From: Atherinomorus stipes
Lineage: Eukaryota; Chordata; Actinopteri; Atheriniformes; Atherinidae
Direction of reading: 5' to 3'
DNA length: 64,000 bases
Assembly: GCA_023101725.1 (NCBI GenBank)
Contig: JALJCO010001155.1
Location: 185,260 to 249,259 of the forward strand
Below, piece after piece: positions 36,801 through 48,681 of this stretch; position 1 is the stretch's first letter; every line of letters starts with the position of its first letter. The notes under the pieces were generated by a model. The model was given only the letters and a program-made list of their open reading frames with translations, did no database searches and was not told where the DNA came from. The position numbers were made by a program, and so were the translations under genes.

Positions 36801-39800
36801 CAGACTGTTCTGCAGAGCTTGAAGAAAAAAAAAAAACTCATGAATAATTCATTTAAAGTGACACAACCCACCTTTTCTTATTGTAAAAAATGTGGCAGGA
36901 CTGAACTTACATTTGATCAAAGCCTGATTACGATCGTTTTCCTGCTCTTTAATCTTCAGCTGTTCCTGCAGCTCTAAAGAAATGAGGATGATTTCAATTT
37001 CAGAGCATGTCTAAACACGATCAGAAAGAAAATCAGGCCCCTATAATTAATAAGTGACATAATTTTAAGTACTGTACATAATAAGAAGAGATTAAGAATA
37101 AAATCCTAAAACAAAAACTCAGCATAGTGTAAAGCAGATGTTACCAAGCAGCACTACAGACTCATTAGTAAAACTATTGCCAACATATTTTCATACTCAC
37201 TGGATACAGCAGCTGAGTTCGTTTTGTCCTCACTTTCCTTTTCCCATTCCAATTTTCTGAGTTTGGTTAGCAGATCCATGATGGTCAAAACTGACAAACA
37301 CACAAATAACGTGATGAAGGACTTAATAGATAAGTTCAGCAATAAAGACAGAAAGAATTTAGCCGGCTTACTTACTCAGTTTAGCATTTGTCTGGTTCTT
37401 CCCCTTCAACTTATCCACAAGCTGCTTCAGCTCGCTCTCCTTCGCAGTGAGATCATGAGTGAGCTCTGATAAAAAAAAAAGAAAAATAATGTAAAATCAA
37501 AGCACATTTTTAAGTAATATGTAGACACTCAGGATAATTAATGGTATCACACTGTAAAGCTGGGCCATAGTTTAGTTGGTAAACTAAAAAAGTCTGTCAG
37601 TTCTTTCTGGTATCATGCTTCCCTGCACCTGTAAATTTAGGGGTGTCAATCTCTGGTCCTCGAGAGCCACTATCCTGAAGGTTTTTGTTATTTCCCTGCA
37701 CCAACACATCTATTTCAAATCCAATGGATCCAACAGCTTCTAGTCAACCTCTTCAAAATAGCTGGGTTTACACGGGATCTAATATTCTGATAAGAATTGG
37801 TTTAGAAGCCCAAACCGAATAAAAAAAGCTTCATATCAGCAGCTCAATCAAAAAACAGACCGAAACTGAGGGGAATTTAATTTGGCCTCACAGAGGTGGG
37901 ATATTCTGTTTCTCAAACCAATTAAAAGTAAAGTTTCATCACGTAAACAGTGAAATAGAACGTTATCATGACATTTTATTTTGCTCTGTCTAGACACAGT
38001 GACATCACGTCATGTTTTCATAGACGGCAGTTCACGTGTAAACACTACATCGGAATATATTACATCACATGTAAACATTTGAGATCTTGAGATCACCTGA
38101 GATCTTTTATCTGAATGAAAACAAGTCTGCATGTAAATGTGGCTAATGATGACCCATTCATTTCAGTCAGATCTGTTGGAGCACGCAAACAACAAAACCT
38201 GCAGGATATCAGCCCTCGAGGACTGGAGAATGACACCTGTGCATGGAATGATAAACTCGCCTCTATTTGGATAATATGCTAAAAGTCAGCCAGAGATACT
38301 TACGGGTTACGCTGGCAGTTTGTAGAAGATCCTGGTTTGATAGAAGTCTCTGCAGATATTCCACCTGACTCTGAAGCGTTATGATTTTCATTACTGAAAC
38401 ACAGCAGAACAGAGGAAAAATTTTTTTTCAATTGCAAGAGACAATGTAAAATAATCCAAATTCAACTGCCTTACTTATTAGAGGGATTAGGGAAAGCCAG
38501 CACAGCTAGCCACGCAGGCTTTTTTTATACTCACTCTCTTTGGTGTTGTCTTGGCCTTCGCTGTCAAGGTCACTGATCAGACTGTTCAGTCTCTTTTGCA
38601 AAGCTGGAAAAAAGGAGACTGTATTTTGTATATGGTCCATTTAAAGATTTATGGTTTGTTTTCTTCAGAAAAGAAGGTCTGAATTTAATTTTGGTAAACG
38701 CACCATTTATTTTCTCAGTGGTCCCATTGATATACTTCTTCTGGAGGTTCCATATATCGTTCTGCAGCTCAATGACTGTCAAAACTGTAACGAACAAACA
38801 CAAAGCAAATGTGAGGCCACTGTCACGTCCAACAGAAAACCTCAACTGAAACTATCTATCCCTCTTCAACTATCAAAGCTACACCAGATTACAGTCAGCT
38901 GGTGTTTGCAGACAGTTAGCTTGGTCATGAGAAAACCAAAAGTAACTCAGTATTTGAGGCATCTATTATCAGACCTCAAGAGACTGAGAAAAATAAAACA
39001 GAATATGAGAGAAAGGAATTAAATTGTTGAAAAAGAAAAGCTAATTGATTTAAAAGGCTAAACATGTAAAAGGCTCAGACTGTTAATATGTGACTGTGTT
39101 GGTGGCGATAAAGCTAAAGGTGTATGAAATTAGATCCATCAAGATCATTTGTAACCCCAATGACCACATGAATCACAAATAGCTCACTTATTTGTGGGTT
39201 GTCAAGTTTCTGTGCCTCTGCAGTCTTGGACTTCAGTTCTTCTTGCTTTTGATGCAGTTGCTTCTGCAGGTCTGTGGAAAAAGAGAAACTGTTTAAACAC
39301 GGAGCCAGAAATGTAATAAAAAGCCATTCAACTGTTTCAAAGGTTTTCACCGAAGAAAGGAGTACAAATGCAAATATAATTTTTAATAGTTTTTTCACAT
39401 ATTATGTTATTTTATAAGTGTGGGGAAGTGCCAATAAGACTGTGGAAATTGTCTGGCAATTTACCCACAGTCAAAAAAAATATTTGCCCCAACTACATAT
39501 TTCAGTTAGATAACAAATTATATAACAAATACACAATATACAGTATATAATGTAGTTAATGTGATGCTGTTAATAAGGTTAATTTAATACTGTTAATAAG
39601 TTTATAAACTTTAACAACTTATAAATAAAGTTCATAAATAAAGTTATAAACTCTATTAACAGTTTTACATCAACCTTAACAGCATCATATTACTAAATTA
39701 GATAAATTCTATTAGCTATTGTTACTTTAATTCTACTGTATGTTGTCCTTTCTTCTCAGTTTTGTTTGATTGAATTACATCAATTTTATTTTCTTGTTTA

Positions 39801-42800
39801 GGTTACAGACACACAATTCAGGTGAATGGAAATTTTTTATCTAACTAAAATACATAGTTGGACCAAAAATTTTTGTCAATGCATGTAATGTAAATAACAT
39901 GGAAAAACTTGTAACTGCGTAAATAAATCATGTTTTTTTTTTTTTTTTTTTGAGTGAATATTTCATTTCACTCTAAGACTGTTTGATTTGATCATAACTA
40001 CATTTATGTGTGATTCAATAAAAAAGTTAAACCATTAAGTTCAAACTTATTCCTATTAAGACTGTTTTTTAATTGTAAATGTATTCATGCTGTTAATTTA
40101 TGTTCATAGAATAAAAAGCTTTGTTTTTAATTTGTTTTGTTTATTTCTTTTTAGCCTGTTATTTCATTGTATTTTCCTAGTGCCCCAGCTTCTGGAATTT
40201 GACCATTGTTATGTTTTTTTTTCTTACAATGTAGCTAAGAAGCCACATCTGACTGCCAGTGAAGTAATCTGTGTATTTAATTTAAGTTGTAAGCTAAAAC
40301 AACACATAATACAAGCAAAGCTGACCTAATTCCATTGATCTACTATACATTTGAAGTATCCTCTGTTTATTTTGACCACTGTCACTCACTTGAAATCAAG
40401 TCTTTATCGTCAGAAGATGAGATCTGCTCCCTCAAAGCCTGTACTTCATTGTACAGGTTTAGGATGGTAAGAACTGTCATAAACAAATGTCAATGGACAG
40501 TTAATCAGACAATCATCTGGACATAAGATTTTCCTTAAATGAAAAGAACAAAAACAGGCTGCAGTGCATCACGACTCACCCAGCGCTCCTTCGGAATTAT
40601 CAGTTCTGTCCAGTTCTGCAATCTTCTTTTCCAACTCAGTCTTTGCATCTGGTAAAAATAAAGCATATAATTCAAATCAAAGGTGTAATTTAATGTGAAT
40701 CAGAAGACTGAGCTGATGTCAGCTTCACAGCTTACATGTATGTCTGTCCTTGAGCGACGAACACTCCTCACGTGTCTGCCGCAACTTCTCCTGCAGGTCT
40801 GACATCAGGAAAGAAGAAAATAAAACTCTCATCTGAAATCATGCATAGATATTTCAGAGAGATCTCTGTGACTAGAACTCACCTGTTATCTCAGTCTGAG
40901 CTTTCGCAAAGTCACTTTTGTATGTTTGGAGCAAAGTCAAGATATCTGATTCAAAACAAAGTGTTATGATCAATAATCTTTTATGTTGTAAGTGTAAAAA
41001 ATAAAATGATGAAGCAAATGAGAGAATTGTTTTGTTCTCATTTTTTAAACATAGAAGAAGAAGGCCGCTCACCCTGGCTTTGACCTGTTGATGTCGTGCC
41101 GTGCTGCTGCCTCAGCTCTTCCATTATGCCGATGATTTTCATGACTGGTCAAAGTAAAAGAAAAGACTCATCATCTTTTGTGTTGAATTTCATACTTGAT
41201 TTGGAGTAACGTCAGCAAAGACAGATATCAGTCTCAGACTCAGTCCATCCTTCTTGTACTCACTCATTTGAGCCTGGGCATAGTCCGCTTCCTCCAGCTG
41301 TTTCTGGAAAATCTCCACCCGCTTCCGCTCTGCTTCCAAATTCAGTCTAATCTCTAGGATGAAAAGAACTTGTTAATATAGCTGCAAGATCAGGGCATCA
41401 TAGTATTAAATGCTCTGACTCAACCTGCAGATGTGCTCACTCACCTCTAAGTGAAACTTCCAGTGTCACTTTGGTGGTCGTCATCAGCGTTGCTAAATGA
41501 TCCACCTCGCCCTGCAGCTTCAGGATTTCCCTGGCTGAGGACAAATATAAGAAGTTGGCAGGTTAAAGCAAATTAAAAAAAGCAACATATGAGCAATGCA
41601 TGTTTTTGAGTTGCACACTCACTAATGGTTTTGTTATTCCTATCTTCATTCAACTGCAAAATCTTCCTTTTAAGTAGCTCAAGTTTTTGCCTCCACTGTC
41701 TCTGGGCATCTGAGAGGAGAAACCAAAACTTGAGCTGCACAGTTTTAGCCATGACGTGGTAAAAATGAGAAACAAAGCATCAGTACAAGACCTCTACATG
41801 CAAAGTGTAGGACTCACCAGCAGCGGTTGTCTGGGATTTCTCAATGTGGAGCCTGATCATTTTCTCCATCACTCTGATCTTACTGCGCACAGTAATCAGC
41901 TCCAACACTAGAGGACCAATAGAAAATGAAAATGTTTGACGATGTACTTTATGTCAGATGTAGTGAGATTAGCATACTGACCAGCTGTGACGACTTGGTC
42001 TTTGCCCTGCAGCTCCTCGATCTTCCTGTCAAGTTGTTCTTGTAGACCTGATGCAGATGTACAGAAAGTATCAGAAAGTATCAGAAAGAACTAAACTGGA
42101 CCCAATTCTATTGTGTATTTATTCCTGAATTCATTGTATTATTTACAAAGGTAGCAAGTTTATTATTTTGTTCCAACATTTTATAGTTTAACCCTCATAG
42201 CTTTTTTAAGCTTTCTGCAGGGGTAGCGAATGACCTTTTATGTTGTAACGTTTTTTCTACTAATGCAAATAGCATAAAACTTGGTCAAGGTGTGTATTTT
42301 GGCTTGACTCATGATATTCTAGAAGATGGGATGCTTAACTCTTTTTCTAAGGTCTCTAATAAAAATACACCTCATTTCCTCCTTAGTGCCAATCCGTGCC
42401 ACATTGACTTGCATTGAAAATGATCTTTCTATAATCAAATGCCATTTCAGAATAAATTTTTAGGATAATTTTTTTTTTTTGCGTCCCACACTTGCTCTAT
42501 ACCTCAATGGTGTAGTTTGAACTGTTTTCCATGACATGAGACCATTTACTCAAAAGGGGCCCTGCTTTTTATCTTAGTGATGAAAAAACCCATGGACTTC
42601 AATGCTATTTCAGCAAATCAGTGTCCTTCAAAAACTCAAAAATGCTTAACACATCCAATGAAGTAAACAATCTTCTTCTTTCATGTGAGGTTATTTGAGC
42701 GTGAAAGGGTCTCACATTTGTAATTTTGGAGTTTGTTTTTTTTTTCCCAAAGAATTTTGATCATTCGGATCACATGCATAAAAGACAACTAACTATTAAG

Positions 42801-45331
42801 GTCAGTCTTTTGCAAGGGAATTTAGTTCCCTCTCTGTAATGCACTGCCATTCCTGTTCAAACTGGAATTTTTCCCATATTTTTTTGCATTTTATCTTGAA
42901 ACAACTTCCCATTGAGCTTTTTTAATTGTGGTTGCTATAACCTATGCTTAGGTATGCTCTGTATACCTAATAATGGCCTGCCATCTACAGGCTATTTTTT
43001 TTTACTTATTTTAACCAACTTTTCAGTTTTAGGCAATGGGAACATTGTGTGTACAAACTGGAACTCAAAGGGTTAAAATTTTGAAACTCATTGATTTTTG
43101 GGGGGTATTGATGGTTAGGCCAGAAGTCAGTGATGGCAGCCATGAAAAAAAAAAATCAACTTTTATTTTTTAGATAATATTTACAGGCCATTGTTCAGTC
43201 CGTGCCCTTAAGAAGCTAAACGTAACTTTAAAAAAAAACACAAAAAAAACCCACTGTAATACAAAAAGTAAAGATGCATCCAAAAACATTTTATACCTTT
43301 TTTTAAATACTCCAGGGCTCTGATAATCCTGCACAATTTTTTTTTGCATTAATCACATTTATTTTAACCCCATTTTCAGTTTTTGGAAGTTGGAACACAG
43401 TGTATGCAAAGTGGAATTCAAAGGGTTAAAATTTTAGAAAATCATTGACTTTTTGCTATTGATGGTTAGGCCAGAAGTCTGTGATGATAGCCATGAAAGA
43501 AAATGGCAACTTTTCATTTTCAGATAATATTTACAGGCCATTAACAGACATTGGCCAGTGTGTGCCCTTAAGAAGCTCAACATAACTTTTTAAACAGTTT
43601 TATCATGTGGCATGAATGAGCACAGTTTACCCAGAATCCTTGTGTCAGGCTGAAGAGCAGATTCTTTATTCGACTGTGCCTGTTGTAAATCCCAGATCTG
43701 GTTTTGCAGAGAGATTATCTGTAAAACTGAACATAACACATACAGTAAATACTTTTGGGTGAGTTTGCATAAAAAACAAAGACAAGCATCTTCTGCTCAG
43801 CTGCTCCACAAATCTATTTCTTCTTTTCAAGAAAAGAAACATACTGAGAGTTGAGCTTGAGTGGCTTCGTTCAATTTCCTTTTTCTTGGCCATTAGTTCA
43901 GCTGTCTTTTGTTTCAGCTCCGTCTGCAAATCTGTGTGGCGTTAGTGTAGAAACGAGATCATGCAAGGAGTGAGTGAAATATATCACATTGAAAAGTCAA
44001 GATTCTGCCAAAATATAAACAGCATATCAACCAACCTGTGATGTCAGTACTTCCAGTTGAATTAGAAGAAAGTACAACTTTCCTCTGCAGATCACTCACT
44101 TCCCTGGTGAGCATCATAATCTTCAGTACTAGAAAAAACATTCAACTTTAAAAAGGGAGAGCGATGAAATGAACAAAAGCAAGAGACTTCAATATATACC
44201 AGGCAACCTTACTTTCAAATATTTCACTGTCAAACACTTGCAGCAGCTGGTTCAGTTTCTTCTGCAGCTGGGCTTCGTAAGCTGTCAAGAAATCACATCA
44301 TGCATTTGCTCATGGAAAATATCTCCACTGCTTGTTTGTCATATGTGGTGCAGAATTTATTTATCATGACCTTATAGCCACGTCCAGATTTTGGACACTT
44401 ATTTCAGAGGCGGTCAGTGGGATATTTCAGATTAAAATAATAAAGAAAGATCCAGGAGTTTTCTTCCTAGGCCTTGCCTGTAGAGACTTACAGTACATCT
44501 CACCATATTGCATCATAAGGTGCTTGACAAACTCCTTTTAATTGCTCGAAAGTGAATATTTAAAAACTGGATTAAAACTCATGAAAAGGTTACAAGCTGT
44601 TGTAAAGGGTAAGGGAAAATGGTTTTTAAGCATTTGGACACCCTTCTTGGATTATATACCTGCAGATTTTAAAAATCTATTATTGATGGGGAGACAGTTT
44701 TCTGAATGGAAGAAGATTTCCCCTTACAACCCTCAAATTACGGGACAGAGAATAATGGGATGCCGATGGCTGTTGTTGTTGCTGTGGTTTTGTTTAGGTT
44801 TTTTTCCCCACAGTTTTTTAAATATTTATTTAAGTCTGTAATTAAAGGTACAGTGTGTAGGGCTGGGCGATACGGACCAAAAATATTATATCACAATATA
44901 TTTTTTTTAGATGACGATATACAATATATACCGGCATTTTCAGCCTAATCTGTCTGAATGTCTCATTTCATATCATACACCTGTTTTTTAGTATTGCAAC
45001 ATGCTTAGCTCCACTCCACTTCGGGGATGGAATTGACAAAGCACTGGTTAGAAATGTTTGTTAAATCAAAATTAGGGATTGACCGATACTGATTTTTTAG
45101 GGCCAATACCGATATCGATATTTTCTCATCGACCTCAGCCGATACAACCTGCCGATATTATATTACCAGTATCGGTCCCATATAGTATACCAGCAGCAGT
45201 ATTTTCAAATCATTTTTCATATCAAAGTATTTTGACTTTGTGAGCAACAGATTATTAAAATTAAAAGTCCAAGATTTTACCTGCAGTTCAAATCTGTAGT
45301 GATGATATCATGTTCTGCTCTCTGCTAAATC

Positions 45332-45420
<89 letters not shown>

Positions 45421-47639
45421 ATTAGGATTTCTACAACATCTGTAAAGTACAGTAAACAGGTTACTGTACCACTTTTCATATCTTTATCTATTTTTGTAAA
45501 AAATATTATTTATGATTCCTCATGTATTCATGTGTATACTGAAGTGTGATCAAGCTTGAAGCTAAATCTAAATGAATATCAGGTTTTCTATTTGATTCAA
45601 TTTTGATCTCATTCTCAGTTTTACTTGAGGTGGAGAAACTTCTCGTACATCAACATCAGGACTGATTACCGAACGGAAAGCTAAATCTGGACTCACGGGA
45701 CAATAGTACAGATGCGGGCATGAAAAAGTTCCGCCTTTTTCTGCCCAGAGGTGGTGCAATAATAGTGCACTATCACTGGCTGAACAGTTTGTCCCACGAA
45801 TACGTCATCACGCACGGTGTCCAAACTTGGCGTGTGGAAACGTCCTTGTTTCGGGCGTTCATTTATGCTCTAAAATCGTTTCCTCTGTGCGATTGAATAA
45901 GCAGACAAGTTGTTGGTAAGTGGCTGGCAGTTGGCAGAAAGGGTAACTTTTTCATGCCTGCATCTGTACTCGTTCGTTCGTTCATTCTACTCAAAGTATT
46001 GGTGAAAATCAAGGAGTTTTGCTGCAGATAATGCCTTATATAGTGGCTGCCCCATCTCTGGCATTTTACCGGACCTACAACAAAGGGCGACTCTTCCGAA
46101 GGACTCAAAGTGATGCAGAAACTTTACCGGTGAATAAATGCACGTATAAACACCTAGAAATAAGGTCCAGGTGGAAAAAAAAAGAAAGTTATCATTTAAT
46201 GTCTTTTATGGCATTGCTTATCCCAAACAGTGCTCCAACTCCCATTACACAAAGCTGGTACAGCAGTTTTAAAGTTCAGAGGGCTCTTACTTTACACACA
46301 TTATTTTGTCCATTTAGGGACAACGTGGTACAAAATGGCAGCACAAATATGGCAGACTCCATGTATGTGCACCCCCAGCAAGTAGATATAAATGACTCAT
46401 TCTAAGAAAATAATATAACAGCTGTTCCAGTGAAGCAATTACACATCAACAGAAACACCATTTTGGATTATACAGTATATAAATTTTTTCTGCCTTTGAC
46501 CTTTGTTTTTTTTACACACTGTACCTTTAAGGTATTTGCTGTCTGATGAATTGGGATGGGGGTTGTTTCTGTATGTTATGTCTAAAAACAATAAAAATTG
46601 TGATATAAAAACAAAACAATCTTACAGCCAGCAACAGCTGACGCCGTCGAGCTGCACGTAGCGAGTCTCATTTGCAGCTGCCTGACCTCCCGCCTCAATC
46701 CAAAGGCCACTTCATCTGTGAGAGAGTGGACGGGTTACATCACATCAGAGCAAGAGGATCCCCACCAGTCTGGCTTTAAAGAATATACTGAACTCACCGA
46801 GGTGGCTGTTGTGGCGAGTTGTTTGCTGAAGCTTTGTGTTCAAGGATGCCAGTTCTTCTTTCATGTCTGTCAAAGAAAAGGCAGGTTGTCATTGACAGTG
46901 AGCCAGATAATAATAGTCTACACAGTATTTCCTCTACTTCAATCTGAGCCAGTGTGTGCATTTGCAATGAGGATTGTTGTCTTTAGTAAGTTTGTCAAAA
47001 ACACTGTCAAAAATTACTAACACACAGGGATGGCGCTACATGTATTGTTAGTAATACAACTTACCAGAGCAAAGTTGGACATTATTAGACTGTAAAAAAA
47101 AAAAAGTTCTGGATTAAAAAGCAGAATATAAAAATCAACATAAGAAAATCAGATCATTACGCATCGTTATGCTGACATTTGTGAAACTAGTTCCCTCAGG
47201 TAAGATCATCTGAGGTGAAAGACATGAGGGAATTAAACAAATAAATGGATAAAAAATCATTTAAAAATCTGTATGGCATTTGTTGCATTGCCTCATTTTT
47301 TATATTGCAACATATTTGTTAAATCAGAGTCATGCAGACTTACTGGGATGTTTGACTGGATGTTGTCTAATTCTGGGTTTCTCGTTTGACTGATGAAAGG
47401 CCCCAGACCAGGCGATCTCCTCTCACGATGTGAGACTGAAAACAAAATAAAACGTCAAACATTCACCATTAAAAACAATTTCTAGTCTTAATTCATGTTT
47501 CATTTGCAGCTTACTAACTGAAAATAATATAGATGAGGTCCTTACCATGCCTATTGTCAGTTGGATGAAAGACACAAGTGAGAAGTAGGGGAAACCAAAT
47601 GAAGTGAGACCCTCCAGCCATTTGCTTGTTTTCTGTCAT
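30273..47639 (-). CDS. Predicted secreted coiled-coil PRY/SPRY (B30.2) protein, 42 exons
   Basis: Coding exons in order: 47639-47546, 47435-47344, 47089-47065, 46866-46798, 46715-46626, 44281-44213, 44128-44036, 43931-43845, 43726-43631, 42047-41982, 41907-41818, 41709-41623, 41534-41445, 41353-41264, 41144-41073, 40945-40883, 40798-40736, 40648-40580, 40473-40390, 39271-39188, 38784-38704, 38603-38535, 38393-38304, 37465-37376, 37290-37201, 36973-36911, 36817-36755, 36670-36602, 36492-36409, 36298-36212, 36106-36023, 35932-35864, 35767-35678, 35574-35485, 35370-35281, 35200-35111, 35020-34934, 34769-34707, 32165-32106, 31442-31296, 31088-31041, 30826-30273. They sum to 3831 nt, about 1276 residues, with no frame break. 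The N-terminus is signal-peptide-like (hydrophobic FIWFPLLLTCVF). About 1000 residues of heptad coiled coil follow, then PRY/SPRY (last 184 residues; YWEV and LLDYDRGQISFYD). No RING, B-box or membrane span is seen. Several N-glycosylation sequons (NST, NGT, NQT) fit secretion. PRY/SPRY domains bind ligands in TRIM and butyrophilin proteins. I do not recognise an orthologue; function unknown. Confidence 0.85.
33097..33169 (-). pseudogene. Probable dead coiled-coil exon inside the array
   Basis: The stretch is flanked by a good acceptor (CATGTTTCAG) and donor (CCTG|GTAATA) and reads SLQEVAMLQKFNQRNYSSNK, like an [x]LQ-type exon. It is 73 nt long, one more than a multiple of three. Splicing it in after the exon ending at 34707 would create a stop. 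A one-base gain in an ancestral 72-nt phase 1-1 exon explains this. Confidence 0.45.
33472..34108. mobile_element. Degenerate mariner-like MITE
   Basis: The left end CACTACTCACAAAAGGTTAG (after TA) is roughly the complement of the right end CCTTTTTGTGAGTGTTG. The interior is AT-rich without a transposase. It lies in the large intron between coiled-coil exons 38 and 39. Confidence 0.55.
37640..38238. mobile_element. Foldback MITE in the coiled-coil gene
   Basis: The left end AGGGGTGTCAATCTCTGGTC (continuing CTCGAGAGCC) and the right end CCTCGAGGACTGGAGAATGACACCT are inverted repeats of about 45 bases. There is no coding sequence inside. It lies between coiled-coil exons 23 and 24. Confidence 0.75.
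39487..39866. repeat. AT-rich imperfect palindrome
   Basis: The arms CCAACTACATATTTCAGTTA (from about 39488) and ATCTAACTAAAATACATAGT (from about 39839) are complements with few mismatches. Between them further TTAATAAG / CTTATAAA blocks pair. It could be a decayed MITE. It lies between exons 19 and 20 of the coiled-coil gene. Confidence 0.55.
43020..43600. repeat. Two-copy direct tandem duplication
   Basis: Copy 1 (about 43020-43235) and copy 2 (about 43370-43590) share the ordered blocks CAAAGGGTTAAAATTTT, ATTGATGGTTAGGCCAGAAG, AGATAATATTTACAGGCCAT and GTGCCCTTAAGAAGCT with scattered mismatches. The period is about 350 bases. It lies in the intron between coiled-coil exons 9 and 10 and has no coding content. 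Confidence 0.75.
44846..46526. mobile_element. 1.7-kb TTAA-flanked non-autonomous element
   Basis: TTAA at 44842-44845 and 46527-46530 flanks inverted ends AGGTACAGTGTGTA. The interior contains a CTAT microsatellite and other degenerate repeat starts (AGGGCTGGGCGATA, AGGGATTGACCGATA) but no transposase frame. The termini resemble those of the 24380-25000 element (AGGGA(T/C)A(C/T)TGTGTAA), suggesting related families. It lies between coiled-coil exons 5 and 6. Confidence 0.7.
45331..45420. repeat. (CTAT)n microsatellite
   Basis: About 22 uninterrupted CTAT units inside the TTAA element at 44846-46526. Likely highly polymorphic. Confidence 0.95.
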
Positions 47640-48279
47640 GAAACTTCTTCTGTATCAGCAGCAGCAGCGCTTTTTATATTCAGACTGATCAATGTCCCAG
47701 GGTCACGCAGGCTTCCCAAAAAAGGAGGAGCGATTGAATGACTAAATTTCCGAAAAGGATAAGAGAGGTCGCGTCCTCCTAAATATGTGAAGCAATATAG
47801 CTACCAATGAAACCCTAACCCCAACGCTGCTATTTATCTCAAGCAAACATTGCACTAACATCAAACAAGAAAAATCCTCAGAGTAAAAGAACCAGTTAGC
47901 CGAACCTGATCTAATAATCAGGTAAAAACTATGCAGACTATAGCAGAAAAATACTGTATTTTAAATAGGAACTGATTTGTAGGATGTTTAAAAGTGGACC
48001 ATACTTGTGTGGTGACACCATCCAGTCCAGATTTAAGGTAATGAAGTTATTAAACTTTTTCTGTACTTTTTTTTTCTGCTTTTGTTCTCATAGCAAAAAC
48101 AAAATACAGACCTGAAACTTGGATGGCTGATGGTCAGGAGAAAGAGTGAAGTCTTTTATCGTACTGTTTCTGGTTCAGTCCCACCTTCCTGAGTCCACAA
48201 GTTAAAGTGTCATTTGTGTAGATGCTGAGATTCAATGCGCTCCTCAAATATAACATCTGCATCATGTGAAAATAATCTG

Positions 48280-48345
48280 GGTGTACCTCAAGGTTCAGTC
48301 TTGGGACCATTGCTATTTAGTGTATATATAAACGACCTTCCCAAT
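48280..48345 (+). mobile_element. Short LINE reverse-transcriptase fragment
   Basis: One plus-strand frame reads [20 protein letters not shown], the classic fourth reverse-transcriptase block of CR1/L2/Rex1-type LINEs. The frame cannot be followed as reverse transcriptase far on either side. It is a dead remnant of less than about 100 bases. Confidence 0.7.
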
Positions 48346-48681
48346 TGCATTAGAAGGCAGAGGGAATGGGGGGGTGGGTCTTTGGGGGGAGGTGAGACTG
48401 TTTATATTTAAATAGTTTTGCTGTGCTTTCTGAAATGCAAGATCAGTAAAGGTTGCCTTAAAAGACTTAATAAAGAAAAAGGAAAACTCAAACAGGTTGA
48501 CCAGGTCCAGTTCCAGAGGCGACTGCCTGGTGCCATTTACATATACATCTATACATGTGATTCCCACCTTCAGACTGTTTGCCTAACATCTAAAACTATG
48601 GTTGTTAGAAAATCAAGTTTGCTCTCATAACTAACATAAGGGTTGTTTTTTGTTTGTTTTTTTGCACAGAAGGTGTATATA

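Larger units (their letters stand above)
31041..46866 (-). repeat. Array of 38 symmetric (phase 1-1) coiled-coil exons
   Basis: Exons 4 to 41 of the coiled-coil/SPRY gene are all multiples of three and begin and end in phase 1. Most measure 63, 69, 81-90 or 93-96 nt. Two types tend to alternate. One opens with a [VI]L.I..L pattern (ILKIMML, ILQIISLQ, VLTILNLY, VLTVIELQ, ILTIMDLL, FLQIIAIQ). The other opens with [DEA]LQ (DLQTELKQ, DLQKQLHQ, ALQKRLNS, ELQEQLKI). Any exon can be skipped or duplicated without shifting the frame. This is the signature of growth by exon duplication. Confidence 0.85.

Noticed and set aside
47161..47209. Possible 49-nt exon between exons 2 and 3 of the coiled-coil gene
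   Set aside because: It has splice-like ends, but joining it to the 25-nt exon 3 gives an immediate stop. Exon 2 to exon 3 directly keeps frame.
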